From: Rhizobium album
GTDB lineage: Bacteria; Pseudomonadota; Alphaproteobacteria; Rhizobiales; Rhizobiaceae
Direction of reading: 5' to 3'
Length of the DNA: 64,000 bases
NCBI RefSeq assembly: GCF_003122325.1
Contig: NZ_QFBC01000012.1
Span: 62,001-126,000, forward strand
A program made the position numbers and the translations under genes. Below the pieces are notes generated by a model. It did not search any database and had not been told where the DNA came from. It saw nothing but the letters and a program-made list of their open reading frames with translations. Positions 8,096 to 16,031 of this stretch are shown here, in pieces. Position 1 is the first letter of the stretch. Every line of letters begins with the position of its first letter.

Positions 8096-9109
8096 TCAAA
8101 AACCCTCGAGCACGATCTTGCCCCTGGCCTTGCCGCTTTCGATCGTCGCATGCGCCTGTTTCAAGTTGGCGGCGCTGATCGGGGTCAGGACCTCGGTCAC
8201 GGTGGTGCGGATCTTGCCCGCATCGATCAGCCCTGCCACCTCGCCGAGGAGTTTGCCTTGCTCGCCCATATCCGCCGTCTCGAAGATCGGCCGCGTGAAC
8301 ATGAGTTCCCAATGCGTCGACACTGCCTTGCGCTTGAACGGCATGACGTCGAGTTGCTCCGGGTCGTCGATCAGGCCGAACCGGCCCTGCGGTGCAATCA
8401 GTTCGACCACTTCCTTGAGATGACGGTGCGTTTCGGTGGTCGAAAAGACGAAGGCCGGCGCGCCGATGCCGAGGGCCGCCACCTGCTCCGCGAGCGGTCT
8501 GGCGTGGTCGATGACATGGTGGGCGCCGAGTTCTCGCACCCATGCTTGCGTTTCCGGCCGCGACGCCGTGGCGATGACCGTCAGCCCGGTCAGCGCCCGG
8601 ACAAGCTGGATGGTGATCGAGCCGACGCCACCGGCACCGCCGATGATCAGGATCGCATTGGCAGCGCCCGGCACCGGCTTGCGGATATCAAGACGGTCGA
8701 ACAACATTTCGTAGGCGGTAATCGCCGTCAGCGGCAAGGCGGCCGCCTCGGCATTGGAAAGCGTCTTCGGCTTGTGGCCGACGATCCTTTCGTCGACAAG
8801 GTGGAACTGGCTGTTGGCACCCGGCCGGATGATCGAGCCGGCGTAAAAGACCGCATCTCCCACCTTGAAGCCCGTCACGTCGGGGCCGGTCTCCACCACC
8901 TTACCGGCGGCATCCCAGCCGAGGACTTTCCATGACCCCTCATCCGCAGAAACTTTGCGTCGCACCTTCGTATCGACGGGGTTGACCGAGATTGCCTCGA
9001 CCGCGACCAACAGGTCCCTTCCCTTTGCGACCGGACGTTCCAAATCGATATCGCTGAGAGAATCCTCTCGGTCGATGGCGCCTGCCTGCCTGTATCCGAT
9101 TGCCTTCAT
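8096..9109 (-). CDS. Zinc-type alcohol dehydrogenase / quinone reductase-like oxidoreductase
   Basis: This is a 337-residue member of the medium-chain dehydrogenase/reductase superfamily, close to NADPH:quinone reductase-like proteins. It has an N-terminal GroES-like fold (SVNPVDTKVR, DAAGKVVETG) and a Rossmann domain with IIGGAGGVGSITIQL near residue 150. Catalytic zinc cysteines are not evident, so it is likely a zinc-free NADPH reductase of carbonyls or quinones. The ATG at 9109 follows AAGGAGA by about 8 bases; an upstream in-frame start at 9127 precedes that site. It is divergent from an HxlR regulator, a common pairing in quinone, aldehyde or redox stress responses. Confidence 0.82.
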   Translation of the reverse strand: MKAIGYRQAGAIDREDSLSDIDLERPVAKGRDLLVAVEAISVNPVDTKVRRKVSADEGSWKVLGWDAAGKVVETGPDVTGFKVGDAVFYAGSIIRPGANSQFHLVDERIVGHKPKTLSNAEAAALPLTAITAYEMLFDRLDIRKPVPGAANAILIIGGAGGVGSITIQLVRALTGLTVIATASRPETQAWVRELGAHHVIDHARPLAEQVAALGIGAPAFVFSTTETHRHLKEVVELIAPQGRFGLIDDPEQLDVMPFKRKAVSTHWELMFTRPIFETADMGEQGKLLGEVAGLIDAGKIRTTVTEVLTPISAANLKQAHATIESGKARGKIVLEGF

Positions 9110-9192
9110 CTCATGTCTCCTTGGCATGTGTTGCTGTCAACTGAAGATCGTCCTATGCTGCCTGAAGTGCAATACACACAAACAATGCACAT

Positions 9193-9210
9193 AGTATCAA
9201 AAAGGGTACT
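9193..9210. promoter_or_regulatory. Candidate HxlR operator AGTATC-N6-GGTACT
   Basis: An imperfect inverted repeat (5 of 6 pairs match) lies immediately before the HxlR start codon, in the divergent region shared with the oxidoreductase gene. HxlR/YodB-type regulators bind similar TACT/AGTA repeats. The assignment is inferred from position and symmetry. Confidence 0.4.
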
Positions 9211-9213
9211 GCA

Positions 9214-9612
9214 ATGGCCAAGGCCCGACACTCCCGTTTCGACTGCAGCCCCGGATGTTCCGTCGAAGCCGCGATCGGCCTGATCGACGGCAAATGGAAA
9301 TCCGTGATCCTCTTCCACCTTCTCTCCGGCACGCTGCGTTTCAACGAAATCCGCCGGCATATCGTCAACGTCACGCCGCGCATGCTGACAAACCAGCTGC
9401 GCGAACTCGAGGACGATGGGCTGGTCGAGCGGAAAGTCTACGCCCAAGTGCCCCCGAAGGTCGAGTATAGCCTCTCGCCACTCGGCCGCAGCATGCAGCC
9501 GGTCCTGCATGCGCTGAAGGCCTGGGGCGACAGCAATATCGGCCTCTACGGCAAACCGAAGGAGGTTCCGCCTCCACAGCAGGCCGACCCGGGCGAGCGC
9601 ACCGGGGCTTGA
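9214..9612 (+). CDS. HxlR-family transcriptional regulator
   Basis: This 132-residue protein is a typical HxlR winged helix: residues 11-100 carry CSVEAAIGLIDGKWKSVILFHLLSGTLRFNEIRRHI and the recognition region TPRMLTNQLRELEDDGLVER. One cysteine pair (CSPGC, residues 11-15) sits at the N-terminus, where many HxlR proteins sense electrophiles or oxidants. It is divergent from the oxidoreductase gene and most likely regulates it. It ends 13 bases from the end of the convergent repC gene. Confidence 0.88.
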   Translation: MAKARHSRFDCSPGCSVEAAIGLIDGKWKSVILFHLLSGTLRFNEIRRHIVNVTPRMLTNQLRELEDDGLVERKVYAQVPPKVEYSLSPLGRSMQPVLHALKAWGDSNIGLYGKPKEVPPPQQADPGERTGA

Positions 9613-9625
9613 TGCCAGACGGGGA

Positions 9626-10834
9626 TCACGCCGATTTCCTTTCCGGACCGGAATTTTGGCGCGTCAGCGCCATCAGCATCGGGCCGAGCGAAAACTCTCC
9701 GCGCGCCGCCTTGCGGGTCAGGTCGCGCAGATAACCGCCGGCCGACTGGATATGCCCTGCCCTTTCGAGAATGCAGGCGATGGCGGTGGCGGCATTTTCC
9801 GGCCCCATCACGTCACACGCCTCCTGATAGGCCGACGGACTGACGCCCAGCATCGACCGGACGACGACCGCGGCCGTCATCAAATCACGCCATTGGGTTA
9901 TCATGCCACCAGATCCGTAATCGCCAATCTGCGGGCAGGCTTTCAGCACCATGCCAAGCGGGAAAGGCATGGCAGGTTCGGTCATCTGTCTGCGCTGCGG
10001 CCTGCCGTCCTGCTTGATTTTCAAGCGAGGTTCAGATTCATGGATGGAGTCTGTGTTTGAATTCTGTATGTGACGGTCATTTCCGACAGCATTGCCGGCT
10101 GTTTTTTTCGATTCTGCCTGAATTTCCAGCCGGTTGACGATTTCGTCACGAAGCAACGCCATCTCGTCGCGCAACTCCTCCAGATGCTCCGTGCCAGGCG
10201 TGCGCGGAATCCGCGATACCAGTTTCAGAAACATGGCTTCCACCGCCAACCAATCACCCGGCGCACCTTCCTTCATCGCCGCTGAAAGCAGCTTGCGCAC
10301 GTCGCGTCGGCAGATCGAGAGACCTTCTTTCGCCACCAGGAAGCGCCGCCGTTCGGCAGCCACCTGCTGCGCCATCGACGCAAGCTCCTCGGCTCGGGCC
10401 AGCATCGGCGCAAGACTGAAGCCATAGGCTTGGTCGATTGCCCCCTCGCCGTCCTTGCGGGCATAACGCTTGCCGTTCGGGCTGTCCTTGCGGATGATCA
10501 GCCCCGCCTCGACGAGTGCGGCAAGATGCCGTCTCAACGTCGTTCCGGTGATGCCATGCGCCCGGATGGAGAGCTGCGCATTCGAGGGAAACACCACAAG
10601 CCCATGCTCCTCGCCGAGTTCCGCGTGCGGATAAAACGTCAGCAGCGCGTCGAGGACGGCCAGCGCTCTGTCCTGGACACCGAGCATGGCACGCGCCTCG
10701 CAGGCATCGCGAAACACCTTCCACTTGTCGACGCTCTTCCCCGTCGGCACCTCGGCGCTCTGCAACTGCCGTCTCACCAAGGCAAGCGTTATCGGCCGCC
10801 GCCCGAAGGGCGTCGTCACATTTCCAATCTGCAT
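9626..10834 (-). CDS. repC: Plasmid replication initiator RepC
   Basis: This 402-residue protein is the replication initiator of repABC replicons. It begins with the family hallmark MQIGNVTTPFGRRP, followed by a winged-helix DNA-binding half (residues 1-250) and a separate C-terminal half (AMPFPLGMVLKACPQIGDYGSGG). The ATG at 10834 is preferred to the GTG nine bases upstream because AAGGTG then serves as the ribosome site. It is the last gene of the operon, separated from repB by the antisense RNA gene. RepC binds an origin inside its own gene; the AT-rich linker part around 10015-10130 is where that origin normally lies. Confidence 0.96.
   Translation of the reverse strand: MQIGNVTTPFGRRPITLALVRRQLQSAEVPTGKSVDKWKVFRDACEARAMLGVQDRALAVLDALLTFYPHAELGEEHGLVVFPSNAQLSIRAHGITGTTLRRHLAALVEAGLIIRKDSPNGKRYARKDGEGAIDQAYGFSLAPMLARAEELASMAQQVAAERRRFLVAKEGLSICRRDVRKLLSAAMKEGAPGDWLAVEAMFLKLVSRIPRTPGTEHLEELRDEMALLRDEIVNRLEIQAESKKTAGNAVGNDRHIQNSNTDSIHESEPRLKIKQDGRPQRRQMTEPAMPFPLGMVLKACPQIGDYGSGGMITQWRDLMTAAVVVRSMLGVSPSAYQEACDVMGPENAATAIACILERAGHIQSAGGYLRDLTRKAARGEFSLGPMLMALTRQNSGPERKSA
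10015..10130. other. Probable replication origin (oriV) inside repC
   Basis: This stretch is clearly more AT-rich than the rest of repC and encodes the poorly conserved linker between the two RepC domains. In characterised repABC plasmids the minimal origin lies in the AT-rich middle of repC. The location is inferred from family knowledge and base composition, not from a recognised binding motif. Confidence 0.4.
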
Positions 10835-10892
10835 TTCTTTCACCTTGCTTCAGGCAAAAGAAAATCGATCACCAAAACGGCGCTAAAGACTC

Positions 10893-10921
10893 TTGACTGC
10901 GATTCGAGGAAATGCGATTCT
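10893..10921 (+). promoter_or_regulatory. Promoter of the repB-repC antisense RNA
   Basis: A -35 box TTGACT (10893-10898) and a weaker -10 box GATTCT (10916-10921) are separated by 17 bases and point against the repABC reading direction, exactly where the counter-transcribed RNA promoter lies in this plasmid family. Confidence 0.7.
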
Positions 10922-10927
10922 CAAGGT

Positions 10928-10979
10928 GCTAACACGAGAAGGGCTTCCACGACGGCGACGTTTGGGGGCCTTTTTCTTT
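10928..10979 (+). ncRNA. Counter-transcribed antisense RNA (incompatibility RNA) of repABC
   Basis: The repB-repC gap encodes a small RNA of about 50 bases on the strand opposite to repC. It is bounded by the promoter above and by a strong intrinsic terminator: stem 10939-10949 with 10963-10972 (one bulged G, two to three G-U pairs) followed by a U-rich run to 10980. In repABC plasmids this RNA pairs with the repC leader and blocks RepC synthesis, setting copy number and incompatibility. The start point is estimated from the -10 box. The stem is the most conserved part of these RNAs, which raises confidence. Confidence 0.8.
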
Positions 10980-10985
10980 TGCTGT

Positions 10986-11993
10986 TCAGTCTCCCGTTTC
11001 CTGCTTGAATTCCTTGTAGAGGCTGTCGAGCCTCCGCTGCACGTAATCGTCGAAACCGGGCGCGGCCTTTCCATCGAAAACGAAAGTCGTTTTGCTGCCG
11101 ATTCGCTTGAAGGTGACCGGCACGTTGCCGATCCGGCTTTCCGCCACGGTGAATTTCGCCTTTTCAGCCTTGGCGCTGGCCAGCAACAGGGCGCGCTGGA
11201 AGCGCTCGTTGCTGGGCAAGGCCTTGAGGTCGTCCGCGGACGACAGCGCCGCCAGCAAAACCTCCGGATCGCCGGATTCCAGCCGTTCGCCGAATTCCAT
11301 CCAGCGGCGCCTGCCGATATCAGGCGCGGAGCCGATCAGCATGATCAGCGGCAAGGGCACCTGCCGCATGACGATCAGCATCTTCGACAGCGCCTGCTTG
11401 TCAACGCCGAGCGCCGCCATGATCGTCTCACGGCCGAAGGCGCGCTCTTCCAGCCGCTGGGCAAAAAGGGCGCGTTCTATATAAGAAAGGTTTGCCCGGG
11501 CGTTGTTCTCCTGGCCCTGGCTGACGACAAGCTGGTCATCCGTCAGTTCGCGGACGACGGCGCGAACCTTGCTGCCCAGTTGCCTGGCTGCGGCAAGGCG
11601 CCGATGCCCGTAGGCGACTTGGTAACGCCCCCTGCTTTCGGGATGCGGCCGCACCAGGATCGGCACCTGCTGGCCATGTTCGCGGATCTGCTCGACCAGC
11701 ATAGACAGGTCCGCCGGATCGATCTCGAGCCGGTCCTTGACGAAGGAGCCGTCGATCAGCGCCGGATCGATCTCGACGATCATCTGGCCGGCGGCAAGTT
11801 GCCGCTCCAGATCCTGCGCCCTCTCCACCTTCTCGGTGATATTGCCGAGCGTCTTGGTGATGCCGCCCACGGGCGAGGCCGCCCGCATCTGCGGTGTGAG
11901 CCCGGCGATCGGTCGGTCGCTGCCGGTTGTCGCGCCGGTCTCCGGCCGCAGTTGCAACGGGGTGGAAACCTCGATGAGATTTTTGCGCGCCAT
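10986..11993 (-). CDS. repB: Plasmid partition protein RepB (ParB family)
   Basis: This 335-residue protein is the centromere-binding component of the repABC partition system. The ParB/Sulfiredoxin-like domain shows VRPHPESRGRYQVAYGHRRLAAARQLG (about residues 110-137) and the NTPase/clamp motif region ENNARANLSYIERALFAQRL; a helix-turn-helix follows (TIMAALGVDKQALSKMLIVMRQVP). It starts 3 bases after the repA stop, so both are translated together. With RepA it also represses the operon. Its binding site (parS) may be the AACTGCGCAGTT palindrome upstream of repA, but that is inference. Confidence 0.96.
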   Translation of the reverse strand: MARKNLIEVSTPLQLRPETGATTGSDRPIAGLTPQMRAASPVGGITKTLGNITEKVERAQDLERQLAAGQMIVEIDPALIDGSFVKDRLEIDPADLSMLVEQIREHGQQVPILVRPHPESRGRYQVAYGHRRLAAARQLGSKVRAVVRELTDDQLVVSQGQENNARANLSYIERALFAQRLEERAFGRETIMAALGVDKQALSKMLIVMRQVPLPLIMLIGSAPDIGRRRWMEFGERLESGDPEVLLAALSSADDLKALPSNERFQRALLLASAKAEKAKFTVAESRIGNVPVTFKRIGSKTTFVFDGKAAPGFDDYVQRRLDSLYKEFKQETGD

Positions 11994-11996
11994 CGA

Positions 11997-13190
11997 TTAC
12001 TTCCTTCCCCAGGTCGCGCGGATCAGCGCTTCGACCTCGCCATTGACGAGGCCGAGGGATTCCATCGCCCGGTCGTATGTGCCGCGGTTGAACTGCGAAC
12101 GATCGACTTCGTACAGGGTCTGCTTGGTCACCCCGGCATCGGCGACCGCCGTCGACTTGAGCATGGCATTCTGCAGCATGCGATTGCCGAAAATCGCCCG
12201 CATGAAACCGGTCATCTGGCTCTGCGGACCGTCATTCGGCTCGAAGCGGGTCACGAGATAGCGCATCCAGTCGTAGCTGGTGCGACCGCCGGCACGCTCG
12301 ACGACGGACATCAGTTCGCTCGTCATCGTCAGGAACTGCGACATCGACATGACGTCCAGCATCTGCGGATGCACCGTGATCAAGACTGAGGTCGCCGCAC
12401 ACAAAGCCGACATGGTGAGGAAGCCCAGTTGCGGCGGGCAGTCGACGACGACGATATCGTAAAAACTCTCGATCTCGGTCAGCACCTCGCCAATCCGGGC
12501 GAAAAACATCGATTCCACCCGCCCCGACGACATCGCCTTCGGCGTCTCGTGCTCGAATTCCATCAGCTCGAGATTGCCGGGGATCAGGTGGAGATTGGGC
12601 GTGTAGGTCGCCCGGACGATATCGGCGATCGGCCGCGGATCCTCGTAGCGGATGGCGCCGTACAGGGTTTCCCCCTCGCCGACATCCAATTCGGGCTGGT
12701 GACCGAACAGCGCCGACAAGGATGCCTGCGGATCGAGGTCGATGGCCAGCACCCGGTATCCCCTGAGCGCCAGATATTGCGCCAGATGGGCGGCGGTCGT
12801 CGTCTTGCCCGACCCGCCCTTAAAATTCATCACCGAAACGACCTGCAGCTTTTCATGGGTGCGGCGGGTCGGCACGTATTTCGCCGTGCCGTTTCGCTCG
12901 TCGAGGACCTTGCGGATGTTCTGCATGTCGTCGGCGGTGTAGAGGCGGCGGCCATTGGCGAGCGGATCCGGGCCATGCCCTTCCGCCGCCACCTGCCGCA
13001 GATACCCCTCGCCTATGCCGATGAAACCCGCAGCCTCGGCTGGAGAGAAGGCGCGAAGCACCTTGCGCGACAGCGGCGGAAAAATCTTCGCCTGATGCTG
13101 CTGCAGCTGATAGGACAGCTCCTGGGCATCCGTTGCGAGAAGCGACGGAAGATGCTCTTGTGTGTCGTAGGAAACCGGACTCGGCTGCAT
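11997..13190 (-). CDS. repA: Plasmid partition ATPase RepA (ParA family)
   Basis: This 397-residue ParA-type ATPase has an N-terminal helix-turn-helix region (about residues 45-95, AAGFIGIGEGYLRQVAAEG) and a deviant Walker A motif KGGSGKTTTAAHLA near residue 125, followed by IDLDPQASLSALFG and VVDCPPQLG. It drives plasmid segregation with RepB and represses the repABC promoter. The ATG at 13190 follows the promoter and palindromic sites described next. Length and motif order are normal for full-length RepA. Confidence 0.97.
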   Translation of the reverse strand: MQPSPVSYDTQEHLPSLLATDAQELSYQLQQHQAKIFPPLSRKVLRAFSPAEAAGFIGIGEGYLRQVAAEGHGPDPLANGRRLYTADDMQNIRKVLDERNGTAKYVPTRRTHEKLQVVSVMNFKGGSGKTTTAAHLAQYLALRGYRVLAIDLDPQASLSALFGHQPELDVGEGETLYGAIRYEDPRPIADIVRATYTPNLHLIPGNLELMEFEHETPKAMSSGRVESMFFARIGEVLTEIESFYDIVVVDCPPQLGFLTMSALCAATSVLITVHPQMLDVMSMSQFLTMTSELMSVVERAGGRTSYDWMRYLVTRFEPNDGPQSQMTGFMRAIFGNRMLQNAMLKSTAVADAGVTKQTLYEVDRSQFNRGTYDRAMESLGLVNGEVEALIRATWGRK

Positions 13191-13205
13191 TCTTGAAACC
13201 TCGGG

Positions 13206-13247
13206 AAACTGCGCATTTTTCGTAAAATGACGATGAACTGCGCAGTT
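13206..13247. promoter_or_regulatory. repABC operator / parS candidate: AACTGCGCAGTT plus a half site
   Basis: A perfect 12-bp palindrome AACTGCGCAGTT (13236-13247) starts 2 bases after the repA -10 box, and a second partial copy AACTGCGCA begins 29 bases away (13207) towards the gene. The position over the transcription start fits autoregulation by RepA-RepB; rhizobial parS sites are also short palindromes near rep genes. No binding data can be derived from sequence. Confidence 0.55.
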
Positions 13248-13249
13248 AC

Positions 13250-13279
13250 AGTATGCTCCGATTCGTTACCAATTGACAA
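13250..13279 (-). promoter_or_regulatory. repA promoter
   Basis: On the minus strand, TTGTCA (13279-13274) and CATACT (13255-13250) are spaced by 18 bases and lie about 60 bases before repA. They match the sigma-70 consensus at 5 and 4 of 6 positions and directly precede the operator palindrome. Confidence 0.6.
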
Positions 13280-13480
13280 ACGCTTAACCATGGCGGTTTT
13301 GCAGCTCCGAAAACCGGTCGTCCGCGGACGACTGCAGCGGGCCAAACAAAGCCGCCGGGCAACAGGATACTCCGATTGAGAAAATTTATTCTGCGATTTA
13401 CATAAACAAGAAAATTGTCGTCCTTTGTGTCCGTTCGGACAGGATCTAAGGAAGAACCATATTTCGGATCAGATTTACCC

Positions 13481-14959
13481 ATGTCTTTGCTCGTCGCCGA
13501 ACACGTCTCCCATGCCTTTGGTTCGACCAAAGCGCTGACCGATTCGCATCTGTCCGTTGAAGCGGGGGAAGTCGTGGCGCTGATGGGCGCCAACGGCGCC
13601 GGGAAGTCCACGCTGGTGAAGATCCTCTCTGGTGTGATCCGCCCCGATGCCGGTCGCGTGACATTAAACGGCAAGCCCTATGCGCCGGAGAGCCCGGCGG
13701 ATGCGGCGACCCGCGGCGTCGTCACCGTGCACCAGTCGACCGACGTCGTCGGCATTCCCGGATTGACGGTGGCGGATGCGTTGCTGCTGCAGCATTATGT
13801 GGAGAAGCGCTCGCCGTTTTTCCTGTCGCGCGCATCGGTCCGGCGGCAGGCGCGACGCGTCCTCGACGAAGCCGGCTTCCATTTGCCGCTCGACCGCGAT
13901 TTCGCCGAACTGGGGGCTGCCGACCGGCAGATGGTGGCGATTGCCCGGGCGCTGTCGAACAAGGCGGAGCTGCTCATCCTTGACGAGCCGACCGCAAGCC
14001 TGTCGATGCAGGAGGCGAGCCGGCTCTATGACATCGTCCGCGGCCTGAAGGCACGCGGCATCGCCGTGCTTTACATCTCCCATCGCACCGCCGATCTGGC
14101 GGCACTGGCGGACAGGGTGGTGATCCTGCGCGGCGGACGCAATGTCGGCGCCTTCTCGCGGCCCGTCGATTTCGACGCCGCCATCGAGACGATGATCGGC
14201 CGGCCGCTCAGCGCCGCGCGCCCCAAAAAGCGCGAGCGTTTCGGAAGGCCGGTGATCGAGTTGAGAGGGGCTCGCCTGTTTCCAGACAGCGCGCCTTTCG
14301 ATCTGGTCGTCCGGGAAGGCGAGGTGGTTGCCGTCACCGGCGTGCTCGGCGCCGGCAAATCCCGGCTGCTGTCGTCGCTCTTCGGCCTGAAGCGGCTGGC
14401 GGACGGCGAGGTCCTGCTCGACGGCAAACCTTATGCCCCGAAGAATCCCGAGGAGGCCATTGCCGCCGGCGTCGTGCTAGCCGGCGAAGACCGGCATCGC
14501 TCCTCGCTGATCCCGGCCGGCTGGCCGGGCGAGACGATTGCCGCGACGATCAGCCTGCCGCACCTGCCACGCTGGTATCCTTCCGGCTTCATGTTCTCCG
14601 GCCGGGAGCGGCGGGAAGGAAATCTCGCGATCAACCGGCTTGGCATCAAGGCGCTCGATGCCTTGGCCTCCGTCTGGTCGCTGTCGGGCGGCAACCAGCA
14701 GAAAGTCGTCATCGCCCGCTGGGAGGCGGAACCCAGCCGCGCCCTGCTGCTCGACGAGCCCTTCCAGGGTGTCGATGTCGGCGCAAGACAAGATATCATC
14801 GCCGCCATTCGTGCCCATGCCGACCGCGCCACGCTGATTGCCACCTCCGATTCGGAGGAAGCGCATGAGGTGGCCGACCGTGTCATCGAAATCGATCATC
14901 ACAGCCTGATCGACAAGGCGCATGGCGGCGAAAACGGCCAGCAAGAGGAAAGCATCTGA
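13481..14959 (+). CDS. Sugar ABC transporter ATP-binding protein (tandem NBDs)
   Basis: This 492-residue RbsA-like ATPase has two nucleotide-binding domains. NBD1 has GANGAGKST (about residue 36), a weak signature (ELGAADRQMVAIAR) and LLILDEPTASL; NBD2 has GVLGAGKSRLL, LSGGNQQKV and LLLDEPFQGVDVG. Unlike the ATPase of the first sugar system, the second Walker A is intact. The ATG at 13481 gives the usual MSLLVAEHV start; an earlier in-frame ATG at 13415 adds a non-conserved leader. Its stop overlaps the permease start (ATGA). It opens an operon of ATPase, permease, binding protein and LVIVD protein divergent from repA. Confidence 0.87.
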   Translation: MSLLVAEHVSHAFGSTKALTDSHLSVEAGEVVALMGANGAGKSTLVKILSGVIRPDAGRVTLNGKPYAPESPADAATRGVVTVHQSTDVVGIPGLTVADALLLQHYVEKRSPFFLSRASVRRQARRVLDEAGFHLPLDRDFAELGAADRQMVAIARALSNKAELLILDEPTASLSMQEASRLYDIVRGLKARGIAVLYISHRTADLAALADRVVILRGGRNVGAFSRPVDFDAAIETMIGRPLSAARPKKRERFGRPVIELRGARLFPDSAPFDLVVREGEVVAVTGVLGAGKSRLLSSLFGLKRLADGEVLLDGKPYAPKNPEEAIAAGVVLAGEDRHRSSLIPAGWPGETIAATISLPHLPRWYPSGFMFSGRERREGNLAINRLGIKALDALASVWSLSGGNQQKVVIARWEAEPSRALLLDEPFQGVDVGARQDIIAAIRAHADRATLIATSDSEEAHEVADRVIEIDHHSLIDKAHGGENGQQEESI

Positions 14960-15987
14960 TGAGCCCGGTCACCGAAAACGCCCATGGCGAAACACCGAGA
15001 CACACTGACGTCGTCAAGGACGTGGTGCGCAGGGGCGCCGTTTTCATCCTCTTGGCTTTGCTGGTCGTCGGTTTCTCCTGGACGCAGCCGGCCTTTGCCA
15101 ACATCAACAACCTGATGAGCATTCTGCAGGCGGTCTCCGTGGTGGCGATCATCGGCACCGGCGTGACCGTGACGCTGGCCATCGGCGGCTTCGATCTTTC
15201 GGTCGGCGCCGTCGCTGCCTCCGCCGTCATGGCGGCCAGCTATGCAATGATCGTGCTCGGCCTCAACGCCTACCAGACCGTGCCGGTGGTGCTGGCCTTC
15301 GGCGCCCTCGTCGGCCTCGTCAACGCCTTCCTCATCGTCCGGCTGCAGGTGCCCGATCTCCTGGCAACGCTGTCCATGATGTTTTTGCTGATGGGACTGC
15401 AGCTCATCCCCACGGCAGGCCGCTCGATTTCGGTCGGCCTCATCCTGCCGGACGGTTCGACGGCATCTGGCAGCTACGATCCGATGTTCCTGATGATCGG
15501 CCGTTCCAGCCTGTTCGGCCTGGTGCCTCTGGCGGTCGTTCTGATGCTGCTGACGGCGGTGACGCTTTACATCCTCACCGAACGCACGAGGCTCGGCCGG
15601 CTGCTTTACGCCACCGGCGGCAACGAATTGGCGACCCGGCTTGCCGGTGCCAACACCGCACGGATCAAGACGTTCGCCTATGTCCTGTCCGGCGTGCTGG
15701 CAGCACTCGGCGGCGTCATCGTCGCGGCGCGGGTCGGGCGGGGCGACGTGTCGTCCGGGGCCTCGTTGCTGATGGATTCCGTTGCCGCCTCGCTGATCGG
15801 CTTCGCCGTGCTCGGCCTCCGGCGTCCGAACGTCCTCGGCACCGTGATCGGCGCCGTCTTCGTCGGCGTGCTGCTCAACGGCCTCACCATGCTCAATGCC
15901 CCCTACTATACCCAGGATTTCATCAAGGGCGCCGTGCTCGTCGGCGCGCTTGCCCTCACCTACGGCGTCAGCCGCGCCAAAAGCTGA
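14959..15987 (+). CDS. Sugar ABC transporter permease (RbsC-like)
   Basis: This 342-residue membrane protein has the family motif TLAIGGFDLSVGAVAAS (near residue 75) and the coupling loop RLGRLLYATGGNELATRLAGAN. It is the only permease of this system and so probably acts as a homodimer. Its start codon overlaps the ATPase stop by one base pair pattern (ATGA), indicating translational coupling. The gene is followed after 44 bases by the binding protein. Confidence 0.87.
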   Translation: MSPVTENAHGETPRHTDVVKDVVRRGAVFILLALLVVGFSWTQPAFANINNLMSILQAVSVVAIIGTGVTVTLAIGGFDLSVGAVAASAVMAASYAMIVLGLNAYQTVPVVLAFGALVGLVNAFLIVRLQVPDLLATLSMMFLLMGLQLIPTAGRSISVGLILPDGSTASGSYDPMFLMIGRSSLFGLVPLAVVLMLLTAVTLYILTERTRLGRLLYATGGNELATRLAGANTARIKTFAYVLSGVLAALGGVIVAARVGRGDVSSGASLLMDSVAASLIGFAVLGLRRPNVLGTVIGAVFVGVLLNGLTMLNAPYYTQDFIKGAVLVGALALTYGVSRAKS

Positions 15988-16031
15988 CACCGGACGATCG
16001 CTCGCCAGCAATAACAACGTGGATAGGAAAC

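Noticed and set aside
10893-12389. Long open frame (about 500 codons) on the plus strand across repB and repA
   Set aside because: It is the mirror of two certain genes in high-GC DNA, has no ribosome site and its product has no recognisable domain.
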